From Paenibacillus cremeus (GTDB taxonomy: Bacteria > Bacillota > Bacilli > Paenibacillales > NBRC-103111): a stretch of DNA of 45,167 bases. Numbering within the stretch: the first letter of the stretch is position 1; every line of letters starts with the position of its first letter. Below are positions 8,107 through 16,279 of this stretch, piece by piece. Location of the stretch: the NCBI RefSeq assembly GCF_007786445.1, contig NZ_VNJI01000008.1:139343-184509 (forward strand), in the 5' to 3' direction. The notes beneath the pieces are model-generated. The model searched no databases, had not been told where the DNA came from, and saw nothing but the letters and a program-made list of their open reading frames with translations. A program made the translations under genes and the position numbers.

Positions 8107-9822
8107 CTACGTCCCGAACTGCGCCCGATGCAGCCGGCTGTACACGCCGCCCGAGGCGACGAGCTCCTCGTGCCGGCCCTGCTCGGTGACGCCTTGCTCC
8201 GTCACGACGACGATGCGGTCCGCGCTGCGGATCGTCGCCAGACGGTGGGCGATCACGAGCGTCGTGCGGCCGACGGCGAGCTCCGCGAGCGACTGCTGGA
8301 TCGCCGCCTCCGTCTCCGTGTCGAGCGCTGAGGTCGCCTCGTCGAGGATCAGAATCGGCGGATTTTTGAGGAACATCCGCGCGATGGCGAGCCGCTGCTT
8401 TTGCCCGCCGGACAGCTTCACGCCGCGGTCTCCGACCAGCGTGTCAAGGCCGAGCGGCAGCGAGCGCACAAACTCCTCCAGACGCGCCCGACGGGCCGCG
8501 TCCCAAATTTCCGCCTCCGTCGCGCCCAGCTTGCCGTACACAATGTTCTCCCGCAGCGTGCCGGAGAACAGGAACACCTCCTGCTGCACGATGCCGATGT
8601 GCCCGCGCAGCGAAGCCAGCGTCATCGCCCGGATGTTCATCCCGTCGATGGTGATGCTGCCCGCTTCGATCTCGTAGAAGCGAGGCAGCAGGCTGCACAG
8701 CGTCGTTTTGCCGGCGCCGGACGGCCCGACGAAAGCGATCGTCTCGCCGGCGCGAATCGTCAGATCGACGCTTTGCAGCACCTTCGCATGATCCTCGTAG
8801 CCGAACGTCACGCCCTGAAACGCGATATCCCCGCGCAGGCTCCGCACCTCGATTGCATCCGGCCGATCCGCGACATCCGGCTCCGTATCGAGCACCTCGA
8901 GAAATCGCTTGAACCCGGCCATCCCCTTCGGATAGCTTTCGAGAAAGGCGTTAATTTTTTCAATTGGCTTGAAGAAAATGTTGATGAGCAGCAGGAACCC
9001 GACGAACTCCCCGTAGGACAGCTGCCCCCGCACGACGAACCACGCCCCGCACAGCAGCACGAACAAGCTGATCAGCCGCATCAATAAGTACATTCCCGAC
9101 GAGCTGAACGCGATAATCCGGTACGAATGCAGCTTGGCGCGCCGATAATTGCTGTTGCTGACCGTAAATTTGTCCATTTCATGCGCTTCGTTCGTAAACG
9201 TCTGCACCACTCGAATGCCGGTCACACTGTCCTCCACCTGCGCATTCACGTCGGCGATATCGGTGAACATCTGCTTGGCCGCCTTCACCAGCTTCAGGTT
9301 GCACACCACGACGAGCCAGATCAAGAGCGGAACGATGAGGAACGTCAAGCAGGCGAGCTTCCAATTAATGAAAAGCATCATCGTAAACGCGCCCAGCAGC
9401 GTCATCACCGCAATAAACACGTCCTCCGGCCCGTGGTGAGCCATCTCCCCGATCTCGAACAAATCATTGGTCAGCCGCGACATCAGGTGGCCGGTCTTGT
9501 TGTTGTCAAAAAAGCGGAACGACAGCTTCTGAATATGCCCGAACAGCTGCCGCCGCATGTCATACTCGATGTTAATGCCGAGCTTATGCCCCCAATAGGT
9601 TACGACAAACTGCAGGCCGGTGCTGCCCAGGTACATCAAGAGCAAGCCGACGCACGCCCAGAGAATCAGGGACCAATCCTTGCCGGGAAGCAGGTTGTCG
9701 ACGATCGATTTGACCGCCAGCGGAAACGAAAGCTCCAGCAGCGCGGCAACGACCGCGGAAGCGAAGTCTAGCACGAACAGCTTCGTATAAGGCCGGTAAT
9801 AGCTAAAAAATCGACGAATCAT
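8107..9822 (-). CDS. ABC transporter half-molecule (exporter type: membrane plus ATPase domains)
   Basis: 571 residues from the preferred start. Residues 1 to about 310 form a type-1 exporter membrane domain of six helices. The ATPase domain has Walker A GPSGAGKTT, signature LSGGQKQRLAIAR, Walker B ILILDEATSALD and switch His in IAHRLAT. The fusion resembles YgaD/MsbA-like lipid or drug exporters of Bacillota, which work as homo- or heterodimers. No partner gene is beside it, so a homodimer is likely. An in-frame ATG exists at 9837, but GGAG just after it is well placed for the ATG at 9822. The substrate cannot be inferred. The gene is divergent from the IclR operon. Confidence 0.9.
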   Translation of the reverse strand: MIRRFFSYYRPYTKLFVLDFASAVVAALLELSFPLAVKSIVDNLLPGKDWSLILWACVGLLLMYLGSTGLQFVVTYWGHKLGINIEYDMRRQLFGHIQKLSFRFFDNNKTGHLMSRLTNDLFEIGEMAHHGPEDVFIAVMTLLGAFTMMLFINWKLACLTFLIVPLLIWLVVVCNLKLVKAAKQMFTDIADVNAQVEDSVTGIRVVQTFTNEAHEMDKFTVSNSNYRRAKLHSYRIIAFSSSGMYLLMRLISLFVLLCGAWFVVRGQLSYGEFVGFLLLINIFFKPIEKINAFLESYPKGMAGFKRFLEVLDTEPDVADRPDAIEVRSLRGDIAFQGVTFGYEDHAKVLQSVDLTIRAGETIAFVGPSGAGKTTLCSLLPRFYEIEAGSITIDGMNIRAMTLASLRGHIGIVQQEVFLFSGTLRENIVYGKLGATEAEIWDAARRARLEEFVRSLPLGLDTLVGDRGVKLSGGQKQRLAIARMFLKNPPILILDEATSALDTETEAAIQQSLAELAVGRTTLVIAHRLATIRSADRIVVVTEQGVTEQGRHEELVASGGVYSRLHRAQFGT

Positions 9823-9916
9823 AGGTTCACGCTCCATGCTGGGTTTTTGCCATTATAAGGTCTGCACCCGCACGGCAACAAGGGAAAAATCAGCTATAAC
9901 ACACGATATTTTCGGA

Positions 9917-9945
9917 TTGCGCATTTGGGCAGGGGATGGTACTAT
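9917..9945 (+). promoter_or_regulatory. Predicted sigma-A promoter of the iclR operon
   Basis: TTGCGC (9917-9922), a 17-base spacer, then TACTAT (9940-9945). The expected start near 9952 falls directly before the palindromic operator. Confidence 0.55.
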
Positions 9946-9954
9946 AAAGTTGTC

Positions 9955-9986
9955 AGTATACAAAACCTTGGTTTAGTATACTAAAC
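9955..9986 (+). promoter_or_regulatory. Palindromic operator, probably the IclR binding site
   Basis: AGTATACAAAACC (9955-9967) and GGTTTAGTATACT (9970-9982) are inverted with one mismatch. Overlapping them, GTTTAGTATACTAAAC (9971-9986) is a perfect 16-base palindrome. The site straddles the predicted transcription start and lies 18 bases before the iclR ATG, as expected for autorepression. Symmetry is seen; binding by this IclR is inferred. Confidence 0.65.
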
Positions 9987-10004
9987 TCACAGTGTGGAGG
10001 AAGC

Positions 10005-10754
10005 ATGGAAAAGAAGTATTGGGTACCGGCACTGGAAAAAGCAAACGACGTGCTCCTAACGATCTCCGAGCAGCCGTCCGGGCTGAAGCTGATCGACATC
10101 TCCAAGCGGCTGGGCATTAACAAAAGCTCGATGTTCTCGCTGCTCAATACGATGGAAGAGCTGGATTGGGTCGTACGCGAGTCGGACGGCACTTACTCTT
10201 TGGGCTCCAAGCTGGGGTACATTGGAAACGCTTTTTTCAAGCAGTTCAGTCTCATCGACCGGTTTCGGAAGGAAGCGTCCGTGACCAAGCATGTGATTCA
10301 GGAAACGATTCAGCTAGCGAAGCTGGAGCAGCATGAGGTGCTTTATTTAGCCAAGGAAGAGATGCCCTCGCCGGTCCGATTGGCTTCGGAGCCCGGCAAG
10401 AAGCTGCCTGCGCACTCGACTGCACTCGGGAAGGCGATGCTAGCCTGGCTTGATGAGGCGGAATTGAAAGCGCTGTTTCAGAGCGAAGAGCTGGAGCCTT
10501 GCTTAACCCCGCTGACGCTGCGAAGCCGAGATGCACTTCTGGCGCAGCTTCAAGTGGTGAGGGAGAACGGGTATGCCTTCGATTTGCAGGAGGCGGTGAT
10601 GGGCTTTTGCTGCGTGGCGGCCCCGGTTCGGGGAAGCAGCGGTGAAGTCGTCGCAGCGATCAGCTGCTCGATGTTCCAGCACGAATGGGAGCAGAAGCGG
10701 GAGCTGGCAATTAGTGAGATTTGTGCGCTCGCCAAGCGGCTGTCCCACGTCTAA
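10005..10754 (+). CDS. IclR-family transcriptional regulator
   Basis: 249 residues. An N-terminal winged helix-turn-helix (about 8-65; GLKLIDISKRLGINKSSMFSLLNTMEEL) precedes an IclR effector domain (about 80-245) with the usual AHSTALGKAMLAWL and a GYAFDLQEAVMGFCCVAAPV segment. IclR proteins bind DNA as dimers or tetramers and respond to small carboxylates or sugar acids. A GTGGAGGA binding site precedes the ATG. It is the first gene of the operon with the SDR, FAH and split dehydratase genes, so it very likely represses that pathway and itself through the palindrome at 9955-9986. The inducer is probably a pathway intermediate. Confidence 0.92.
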   Translation: MEKKYWVPALEKANDVLLTISEQPSGLKLIDISKRLGINKSSMFSLLNTMEELDWVVRESDGTYSLGSKLGYIGNAFFKQFSLIDRFRKEASVTKHVIQETIQLAKLEQHEVLYLAKEEMPSPVRLASEPGKKLPAHSTALGKAMLAWLDEAELKALFQSEELEPCLTPLTLRSRDALLAQLQVVRENGYAFDLQEAVMGFCCVAAPVRGSSGEVVAAISCSMFQHEWEQKRELAISEICALAKRLSHV

Positions 10755-10802
10755 CGGTTATTCTTTTTCATTTTAATATAAGCCAAAGGAAGTGACCTGA
10801 TC

Positions 10803-11576
10803 TTGAGACTGCAGAACAAGATTACCCTCATTACCGGTTCCGGCTCCGGAATCGGCCAAAGCTCGGCGGTGCTGTTCGCCCGTGAAGGCGCAACGGTAAT
10901 CGTCAACGATCTGCTGGAGGAAAAAGGCCAGGAGACGATCGAGCTGATCCGCCAAGCGGGCGGCGACGCAATGTTTATTCAAGCCGACGTGACGAATCCG
11001 GATTCCGTCAAGGCGATGGTGGATACCGTCATCGAGAAGTACGGCCGCATCGACGTGCTGTTTAACAATGCAGGTGTTAGCGGTGTCGGTGCGATTCACG
11101 AGGTGGAGCCGGATGCATGGGACCGCGTCATCAGCATCAACATTCGCGGCGTGTACCTGCCATGCAAATACGTGCTGCCTCATATGATGGAGCGCAAGGC
11201 AGGCTCTGTCATCAACATGTCTTCGTGCATAGCCGAGATCGGGTTGGCTCGCAGAGCTTCGTATTCCGCCACCAAGGGCGCCGTGCTGGCTCTGACCAAG
11301 TCGATGCAGGTTGATTACGCGCCATACGACATTCGTGTGAATGCGCTGCTGCCGGGGACGGTGCTGACGCCGTTTGTAGAGGATTATTTGAAAAAGTCGT
11401 ACGCCAATCCGGAGGAGGGCTACGAATCGCTTAAGCGTCGCCAGCTCAGCGGCGATCTGCTTCGTCCGGACGACATCGCCAAGGCGGCGTTGTTCCTGGC
11501 CTCCGATGAATCCAAGTTTATGATGGGCTCCCCGTTGTATATCGACGGCGGCGTCGTGTTTGGCAAAAATGTTTAA
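10803..11576 (+). CDS. SDR-family dehydrogenase, possible 2-keto-3-deoxy-sugar-acid dehydrogenase
   Basis: 257 residues. Classical short-chain dehydrogenase: nucleotide motif TGSGSGIG (about 12-19), NNAG (about 89-92), catalytic Ser within NMSSC, and YSATK (Tyr/Lys about 158-162). The first codon is TTG; AAGGAAGTGA at 10786-10795 sits seven bases before it and no better start exists. It lies between the regulator and an FAH-fold gene, followed by a two-gene dehydratase. That context suggests oxidation of a 2-keto-3-deoxy sugar acid to its 2,4-diketo form, as in known L-rhamnose and L-fucose diketo-hydrolase routes. By sequence alone it could equally be a sugar dehydrogenase. Confidence 0.85.
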   Translation: MRLQNKITLITGSGSGIGQSSAVLFAREGATVIVNDLLEEKGQETIELIRQAGGDAMFIQADVTNPDSVKAMVDTVIEKYGRIDVLFNNAGVSGVGAIHEVEPDAWDRVISINIRGVYLPCKYVLPHMMERKAGSVINMSSCIAEIGLARRASYSATKGAVLALTKSMQVDYAPYDIRVNALLPGTVLTPFVEDYLKKSYANPEEGYESLKRRQLSGDLLRPDDIAKAALFLASDESKFMMGSPLYIDGGVVFGKNV

Positions 11577-11613
11577 ACAATAAACTATAAAACTCTAAGG
11601 AGACTGAACTCAT

Positions 11614-12522
11614 ATGAAACTGCTTACTTTTATCGAAAACGGACAGCAGCAGCTCGGCGTCAAAACGGACCGCGGTATTGTACATATTTCCAAAGCGCTT
11701 GAGGTCATTCCTGCGGACGGCGCGGTAGCGCGCAATGTGCATGAAGTGATCGACGGCGGCCAAGCGGCGGTAAGCGCTCTGGATGCGTATGTTTCCAAAG
11801 CACTAGCAGCGGGCGGCAGCGACGCTTATGTGCTGGACGAAGCGAACCTGACACTTGGACCTTGCGTAACCCACCCGAACAAAATCATTTGCGTAGGTCT
11901 GAACTACCGTCAGCATGCGATCGAGACGAACGCGGCGATTCCGAAATTCCCGATTCTGTTTAACAAGTTCAACAACACGCTGACAGGGCATGGACACGAT
12001 GTGGAGCTGCCGATTCGCGTGACGAGCCAAGTGGACTATGAAGCGGAGCTGGTTATCGTCATCGGTAAAGAGGCTAAATATGTAGCCAAAGAAGACGCGT
12101 TGAGCCACGTGTTCGGCTACTGCAACGTGAATGACTTGTCCGCCCGTGACCTGCAAATGCGCACCCAGCAATGGCTGCTCGGCAAAACATGCGATGGCTT
12201 CAGCCCGCTCGGACCTTACCTTGTAACCGCTGATGAAGTGGGCAACCCGAACGATCTCAGCATCAAATGCATCGTCAACGGCGAGGTTCGCCAAGACTCG
12301 AACACGTCGGATATGATTTTCCACTGTGATGAGGTTGTCAGCTACATTTCGCAGCACATGACGCTGGTGCCTGGCGATATTATTTTGACGGGTACGCCTC
12401 AAGGGGTTGTGCTCGGCTATCCGGAAGACAAGCGCGTTTATTTGAAGGACGGCGATGTCGTGACGATCGAGATCGAGAAGCTTGGATCGCTGACGAACCG
12501 TATGGTGAACGAAAAGGCATAA
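11614..12522 (+). CDS. Fumarylacetoacetate hydrolase (FAH)-family protein
   Basis: 302 residues. A short N-terminal domain (1 to about 75) is followed by the FAH catalytic fold: PNKIICVGLNYRQHA (about 90), DYEAELVIVIGKEA with metal-binding acidic residues (about 147-160), and SARDLQ and GDIILTGTPQGV near the end. Family members are Mg-dependent and cleave C-C bonds in acylpyruvates or hydrate/decarboxylate keto acids. Beside an SDR and a sugar-acid dehydratase, the likely role is hydrolysis of a 2,4-diketo-3-deoxy sugar acid to pyruvate plus a hydroxy acid (inference). AAGGAGA is nine bases or so before the ATG. The gene lies 37 bases after the SDR gene. Confidence 0.88.
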   Translation: MKLLTFIENGQQQLGVKTDRGIVHISKALEVIPADGAVARNVHEVIDGGQAAVSALDAYVSKALAAGGSDAYVLDEANLTLGPCVTHPNKIICVGLNYRQHAIETNAAIPKFPILFNKFNNTLTGHGHDVELPIRVTSQVDYEAELVIVIGKEAKYVAKEDALSHVFGYCNVNDLSARDLQMRTQQWLLGKTCDGFSPLGPYLVTADEVGNPNDLSIKCIVNGEVRQDSNTSDMIFHCDEVVSYISQHMTLVPGDIILTGTPQGVVLGYPEDKRVYLKDGDVVTIEIEKLGSLTNRMVNEKA

Positions 12523-12543
12523 CGCCGGGAAAAGGAGCCCTAC

Positions 12544-12858
12544 ATGGCAGGACATATTACATCAGGAGCCGAGGCGTTGGTCATGGATTCGCGCGATCAC
12601 GTCGCCACGGCGATCAAGGATTTGAACGCGGGTGACCGGATTACGTACCGCTTGCAGGATCAGGTCAAGGAGCTGACGCTGGTCGAGCCGGTGCCTTTCG
12701 GGCATAAGGTGGCGATCGGCGACATTCCGCTCGGCACCGACATTCGCAAGTACGGCGAAGTGATCGGACGTACGACGGAGGTTGTTCAAGCCGGCCAGCA
12801 CGTTCATGTGCACAATGTGGAAGGCATTCGCGGACGCGGAGATCAAGCGAAAGCATAA
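12544..12858 (+). CDS. UxaA-family dehydratase small subunit (SAF domain)
   Basis: 104 residues, essentially a single SAF domain as found at the N-terminus of altronate (UxaA) and galactarate (GarD) dehydratases. PFGHKVAIGDIPLGTDIRKYGEVIG and the closing HVHVHNVEG match that family's N-terminal part; the conserved His residues contribute to substrate/metal binding. The remaining catalytic domain is a separate downstream gene (12925-14085), so the enzyme should be a two-subunit dehydratase. Other split UxaA-type enzymes include sulfolactate sulfo-lyase SuyAB, a reason not to assign altronate as substrate. AAAAGGAG precedes the ATG. Confidence 0.88.
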   Translation: MAGHITSGAEALVMDSRDHVATAIKDLNAGDRITYRLQDQVKELTLVEPVPFGHKVAIGDIPLGTDIRKYGEVIGRTTEVVQAGQHVHVHNVEGIRGRGDQAKA

Positions 12859-12924
12859 TGAAATGTATAAAGATCCGCATAGGATAGGCTTGCAAGGGTT
12901 TTGCAACCAGAAGGAGAACGAAGC

Positions 12925-14085
12925 ATGACTCACATGATGGGATATAGAAGACCGAACGGTGACGTAGGCATCCGCAATCATCTGCTTATTATTCCTACCG
13001 TTATCTGCTCGAACCAAGTGTGCAACCGGATTATGCAAATGGTGCCGGAAACCGTAGCCATCCCGCATCAGCACGGCTGCAGCCAGATCGGCGCCGATAA
13101 GGAGCGTACCTTTGAGGTGCTGGCAGGGACAGGACGCAACCCGAACGTCGGCGGCGTCATCATCATCAGTCTCGGGTGCGAGGTCGTGGATCCGCATGCG
13201 CTGGCTGAGGCGATTCGTCCGACCGGCAAGCTGGTCGAGGTGTTCGACATTCAATCGGTCGGCGGCTCGGTTAAAGCGATTCAGCACGGCGTAGAGCTGG
13301 CGAAAAAAATGCGCGCGGAGCTCGATGCCATGAAGCCGGAGCCGGTGCCGTTCAGCGAGCTGATCATCGGCGTGAAGTGCGGCGGCTCGGACGCAACGTC
13401 CGGTCTTGCCTCCAACCCGGCGCTCGGCGCTGCAGCGGACACGCTGATTCAGCAGGGCGGCGGCGTCGTGATCGGGGAGACGACCGAAATTATCGGCGCC
13501 GAGCACGTGCTTGCTTCCCGCTGCTCGACGCAGGAGACGACGGATAAGCTGTACCATATCGTCGACCGCTTCGAGAAAGAGGTCGAGCGAATGGGCGCGG
13601 ACATGCGCGGCGGCAACCCGAGTCCCGGCAACATCGCCGGCGGCCTGTCCACGATCGAGGAGAAATCGCTCGGCTGCATCAGCAAGTGCGGCAACGCCCC
13701 GATCGAGGGCGTGATCGAGTACGCCGAGTCCATTCCGAAGCACGGGCTGTACTTCATGGACTCCCCGGGGAACGACATCGAGTGCGTCTCCGGGATGGCG
13801 GCCGGCGGCGCGCATCTGGTCTGCTTCACGACCGGTCGCGGAACGCCGACGGGCTCGGCGGTTATTCCGGTCATTAAGATTACCGGCAATAAGCGCATGT
13901 TTGAGCGGATGTCCGACAACATGGACGTCGATGTCAGCGACATGCTGGAAGGTACGCTCAGCCTGGAGGATGCCGGCAGCATCGTTTGGGAAGAAATCCG
14001 AGCCGTCACCAGCGGCAAGCTGACCAAGGCGGAAATCCTCGGCCACACCGAGTTCAGTATCAACCGAATCGGCCCAAGCTTGTAA
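12925..14085 (+). CDS. UxaA-family dehydratase large subunit
   Basis: 386 residues. Catalytic C-terminal domain of the altronate/galactarate dehydratase family. It has GYRRPNGDVGIRNHLLIIPT at the start, HQHGCSQIGAD (about 50-60), GVKCGGSDATSGLASNPALG (about 147-167), an LGCISKCGNAPI stretch and GRGTPTGSAVIPVIKITGN. The Cys residues are those thought to bind Fe/Mn or an iron centre. The frame is open from a TTG at 12901, but AAGGAGAACG at 12911-12920 fits the ATG at 12925. Together with the SAF gene it should dehydrate an aldonate or uronate-derived acid to a 2-keto-3-deoxy acid feeding the SDR and FAH enzymes. The substrate is not determinable from sequence. Confidence 0.9.
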   Translation: MTHMMGYRRPNGDVGIRNHLLIIPTVICSNQVCNRIMQMVPETVAIPHQHGCSQIGADKERTFEVLAGTGRNPNVGGVIIISLGCEVVDPHALAEAIRPTGKLVEVFDIQSVGGSVKAIQHGVELAKKMRAELDAMKPEPVPFSELIIGVKCGGSDATSGLASNPALGAAADTLIQQGGGVVIGETTEIIGAEHVLASRCSTQETTDKLYHIVDRFEKEVERMGADMRGGNPSPGNIAGGLSTIEEKSLGCISKCGNAPIEGVIEYAESIPKHGLYFMDSPGNDIECVSGMAAGGAHLVCFTTGRGTPTGSAVIPVIKITGNKRMFERMSDNMDVDVSDMLEGTLSLEDAGSIVWEEIRAVTSGKLTKAEILGHTEFSINRIGPSL

Positions 14086-14098
14086 GTCTGTCTATATT

Positions 14099-14129
14099 AC
14101 GCCCTTCCGTCCATCGGAGGGGCGTTTTC
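14099..14129 (+). terminator. Terminator of the sugar-acid operon
   Basis: ACGCCCTTCCG and CGGAGGGGCGT (14099-14109 with 14115-14125; two mismatched or wobble positions) followed by TTTT, 14 bases after the dehydratase stop. Confidence 0.8.
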
Positions 14130-14149
14130 CTTTCTGCCGTCCGCCTCCA

Positions 14150-14350
14150 GTCTTTGGAGGAAAAAGGTTTATTTGCAAAAGGAGTGAGGAGAGCAGAGTA
14201 GTTCCCGCAGAGTTTACGTGTCGCCTTTGAAAATGGATTCCATCCTCCTTAATAAATTAGTGGGAATCCATTTTCAAGAGCGACCGAAGGGAACTGACTC
14301 TGACTCGGAGCACTGCTGCTTTTGCATGTAGAATTTTGTCGTCCAAAGAC
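14150..14350. repeat. Nested ~200-base inverted repeat, possible structured RNA or MITE-like element
   Basis: Outer arms GTCTTTGGA (14150-14158) and TCCAAAGAC (14342-14350) are exact complements. Inside, a TGCAAAAG / CTTTTGCA pair and a GTTCCC / GGGAAC pair (near 14201 and 14289) continue the fold with mismatches. The core is a perfect 15-bp stem, TTGAAAATGGATTCC (14227-14241) with GGAATCCATTTTCAA (14263-14277), extended by GTCGC/GCGAC (14220-14224 with 14280-14284). The 21-base loop is AT-rich. No ORF lies in it. It sits between a terminator and the next promoter, so it may be transcribed separately or be a non-autonomous element. Confidence 0.65.
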
Positions 14351-14436
14351 TAACTCTCCTAATATATATCTTAAACTTTCTAAAAATTTCCTCGGTATAG
14401 TAGGGATAGTGAGAGGGAACTAGGAGGTGTGAGCGT

Positions 14437-15012
14437 ATGAAGGAAATTCATATGTTGTATAAAGGAAGAGTATGTCAGGGACGAGTAGCGTATGAAGGGG
14501 CCGACGTGATGGAGCTGCGGGTGACCTCACCGTTCTCGTTTAAGTACGGGGAGTCGGTGGTTTGCTATGACTTCAAGAGGCGGCTGAATATGCGGGTTAT
14601 ACAGGGATCAGGCTCCAAGTTGATTGTAGCACCGGAAGAAGCGGAAATATTCCGAATCGGCGAGCAGCCGATGAAAACATTCGAGGAATTGTACCGGGAC
14701 GAGTCCAAAGTGTTCACCAGCTTCAAGCTCAATACGTTCGGGACGATTAGTAAGGACTTCAAGACGTACGCCGTGCGGTTTGCTGATGTAAGCCGGCTCG
14801 GGTTCGGATTTGAGATCGACGACTTTTCCATTCGACTCAACCAAGTGTACGACTCAATGATCATTTGTAACGAAGAGACGATTCATCCGAAGCTAATTGT
14901 ACGGTACGCGCATATTCTGGAGAAAAAGATTCGATACGGGGCGGAAATTCACGCCATCTCGAACAAGGATTTGAATAAGCTGCGATATTATATTGCTTCC
15001 AAGCAATTTTAA
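14437..15012 (+). CDS. PilZ-like domain protein
   Basis: 191 residues, no signal peptide or membrane segment. An N-terminal beta-rich part (1 to about 75; YKGRVCQGRVAYEGADVMELRV) resembles the YcgR-type domain that precedes PilZ. The second part contains YAVRFADVSRLGFGFEI (about 105-121), which fits the PilZ D/N-x-S-x-x-G motif. The upstream RxxxR c-di-GMP-binding arginines are not clearly visible, so binding may be lost or altered. Start: AGGAGGTG spaced well before the ATG at 14437. No neighbour points to a function. The assignment is by motif and is moderate. Confidence 0.55.
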   Translation: MKEIHMLYKGRVCQGRVAYEGADVMELRVTSPFSFKYGESVVCYDFKRRLNMRVIQGSGSKLIVAPEEAEIFRIGEQPMKTFEELYRDESKVFTSFKLNTFGTISKDFKTYAVRFADVSRLGFGFEIDDFSIRLNQVYDSMIICNEETIHPKLIVRYAHILEKKIRYGAEIHAISNKDLNKLRYYIASKQF

Positions 15013-15020
15013 AAAGAGGA

Positions 15021-15066
15021 AACCCGGCGCACCGTGAGCAGAAGCGGAGGCGGCCGGGTTTTTTTG
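15021..15066 (+). terminator. Terminator, probably bidirectional
   Basis: AACCCGGC (15021-15028) pairs with GCCGGGTT (15053-15060), followed by T7. The opposite strand also runs into CTCTTTTT, so it may also end the rpiR-nagBA transcript. Confidence 0.75.
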
Positions 15067-15091
15067 GCGTTAAGCGAAAGGAAAAAAAGGG

Positions 15092-16279
15092 TTACCGGAT
15101 CAAGCGGCCTTCCACCCACACGCGCTGCAGCTCCAGCTCGGGCGAAATGAGCAGCAGATCGGCCATCTTGCCTGCGGTGATGCTGCCGGTGGTCTCCTCC
15201 AGGCCCAGCAGTCGGGCCGGGTTCAAGCTCGCCAAGCGGCTGGCCAGCTCGACGCTGGTACCGGTGTGGCGAACCACGTAGCGCAGCGCATCGACCATCG
15301 TCAGCGTGCTGCCGGCGAGGCTGCTCCCGTCCTTCAAGCGGGCGACGCCGTCCTTCACGACGACATCGAGACCGCCGAGCGAGTAATCGCCGTCGCCGAG
15401 TCCCGCGGCAGACATCGCATCGGTGATGAGGAGCAGCTGGTCCGGCGCTTTCAATTGCAGCAGCAGTCCGATGCAGGCGGGGTGAACGTGATGCCCATCA
15501 GCGATAATTTCCGCGGAAATTGACTTTTGAGTCAGCACGGCGCCGACGACGCCCGGCTCACGATGGTGCAGGCCTTTCATGGCGTTGAACGTATGCACCG
15601 CATGACTTAGGCCATGCTGTACCGCTTCAACGATTTGCGCGTAAGTCGAGTCCGTATGCCCGCACGCGGCAACAATGCCTTGCTCGGACAGCAAGCGGAT
15701 CAGCTCCAGCGCGCCATCCGTTTCCGGCGCCAGCGTCATCATTTTGACCAAGTCTGGGTATTGAGCGATCCACTCGCGCATCCACTGGGACTGAGGAGGG
15801 ACGATAAAGCTTGGATTTTGGGCGCCGGGCCATTTCGGGCTGATGAACGGGCCTTCCAAATGGACCCCTGCAAGCTTGGCATGCGGCATTCCGCCTTCAC
15901 GGCGTGTAAAAGCATCCACTGATTCAAGCACCCGATCAATCGCTTCACGGGAGGCAGTCACCGTGGTAGCTAGCATGGTCGTGGTGCCGTTTTGACTGTG
16001 GAAGTGAGTAATTCCCTCCAGCGATTTCTGCGTACCGTCCATAAAATCGTGACCATACCCGCCATGCACGTGCACGTCAATAAAACCGGGCAGCAGCCAG
16101 CTGCCTTTGGCATCCAATAGCTCCGCGGCGGAGCTGCGATCCGCTTCACTCAGGGAATCCATGGAGCCGACGCTTTGAATCCGCCCTCCGGACACCTTGA
16201 CGAAGCCCGATTCGATGGTGCTATCAAGCGTTACGACTTTAGCATTTACAATGATAAGTTCCGCTGCTGTGTTCATCAT
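15092..16279 (-). CDS. nagA: N-acetylglucosamine-6-phosphate deacetylase
   Basis: 395 residues, the usual length. Amidohydrolase TIM-barrel enzyme that removes acetate from GlcNAc-6-P. Visible landmarks: DVHVHGGYGHDFMDG (about 67-80), HLEGPF (about 140), ACGHTDSTY (about 210), HTFNAMKGLHHREPG (about 238) and ITDAMSAAGLGDG with the catalytic Asp (about 287). It is the last gene of rpiR-nagB-nagA. Its ATG overlaps the nagB stop by four bases (16276-16279), so translation is coupled. The product glucosamine-6-P is the substrate of NagB, giving a complete GlcNAc-6-P to fructose-6-P step in one operon. No GlcNAc transporter is adjacent. Confidence 0.96.
   Translation of the reverse strand: MMNTAAELIIVNAKVVTLDSTIESGFVKVSGGRIQSVGSMDSLSEADRSSAAELLDAKGSWLLPGFIDVHVHGGYGHDFMDGTQKSLEGITHFHSQNGTTTMLATTVTASREAIDRVLESVDAFTRREGGMPHAKLAGVHLEGPFISPKWPGAQNPSFIVPPQSQWMREWIAQYPDLVKMMTLAPETDGALELIRLLSEQGIVAACGHTDSTYAQIVEAVQHGLSHAVHTFNAMKGLHHREPGVVGAVLTQKSISAEIIADGHHVHPACIGLLLQLKAPDQLLLITDAMSAAGLGDGDYSLGGLDVVVKDGVARLKDGSSLAGSTLTMVDALRYVVRHTGTSVELASRLASLNPARLLGLEETTGSITAGKMADLLLISPELELQRVWVEGRLIR

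Noticed and set aside
12562..14046. Long open frame (494 codons) on the minus strand opposite the UxaA-type genes
   Set aside because: It lies entirely antisense to two well-supported genes in GC-rich sequence. The translation has no recognisable family features and no ribosome binding site, so it is a codon-usage shadow.
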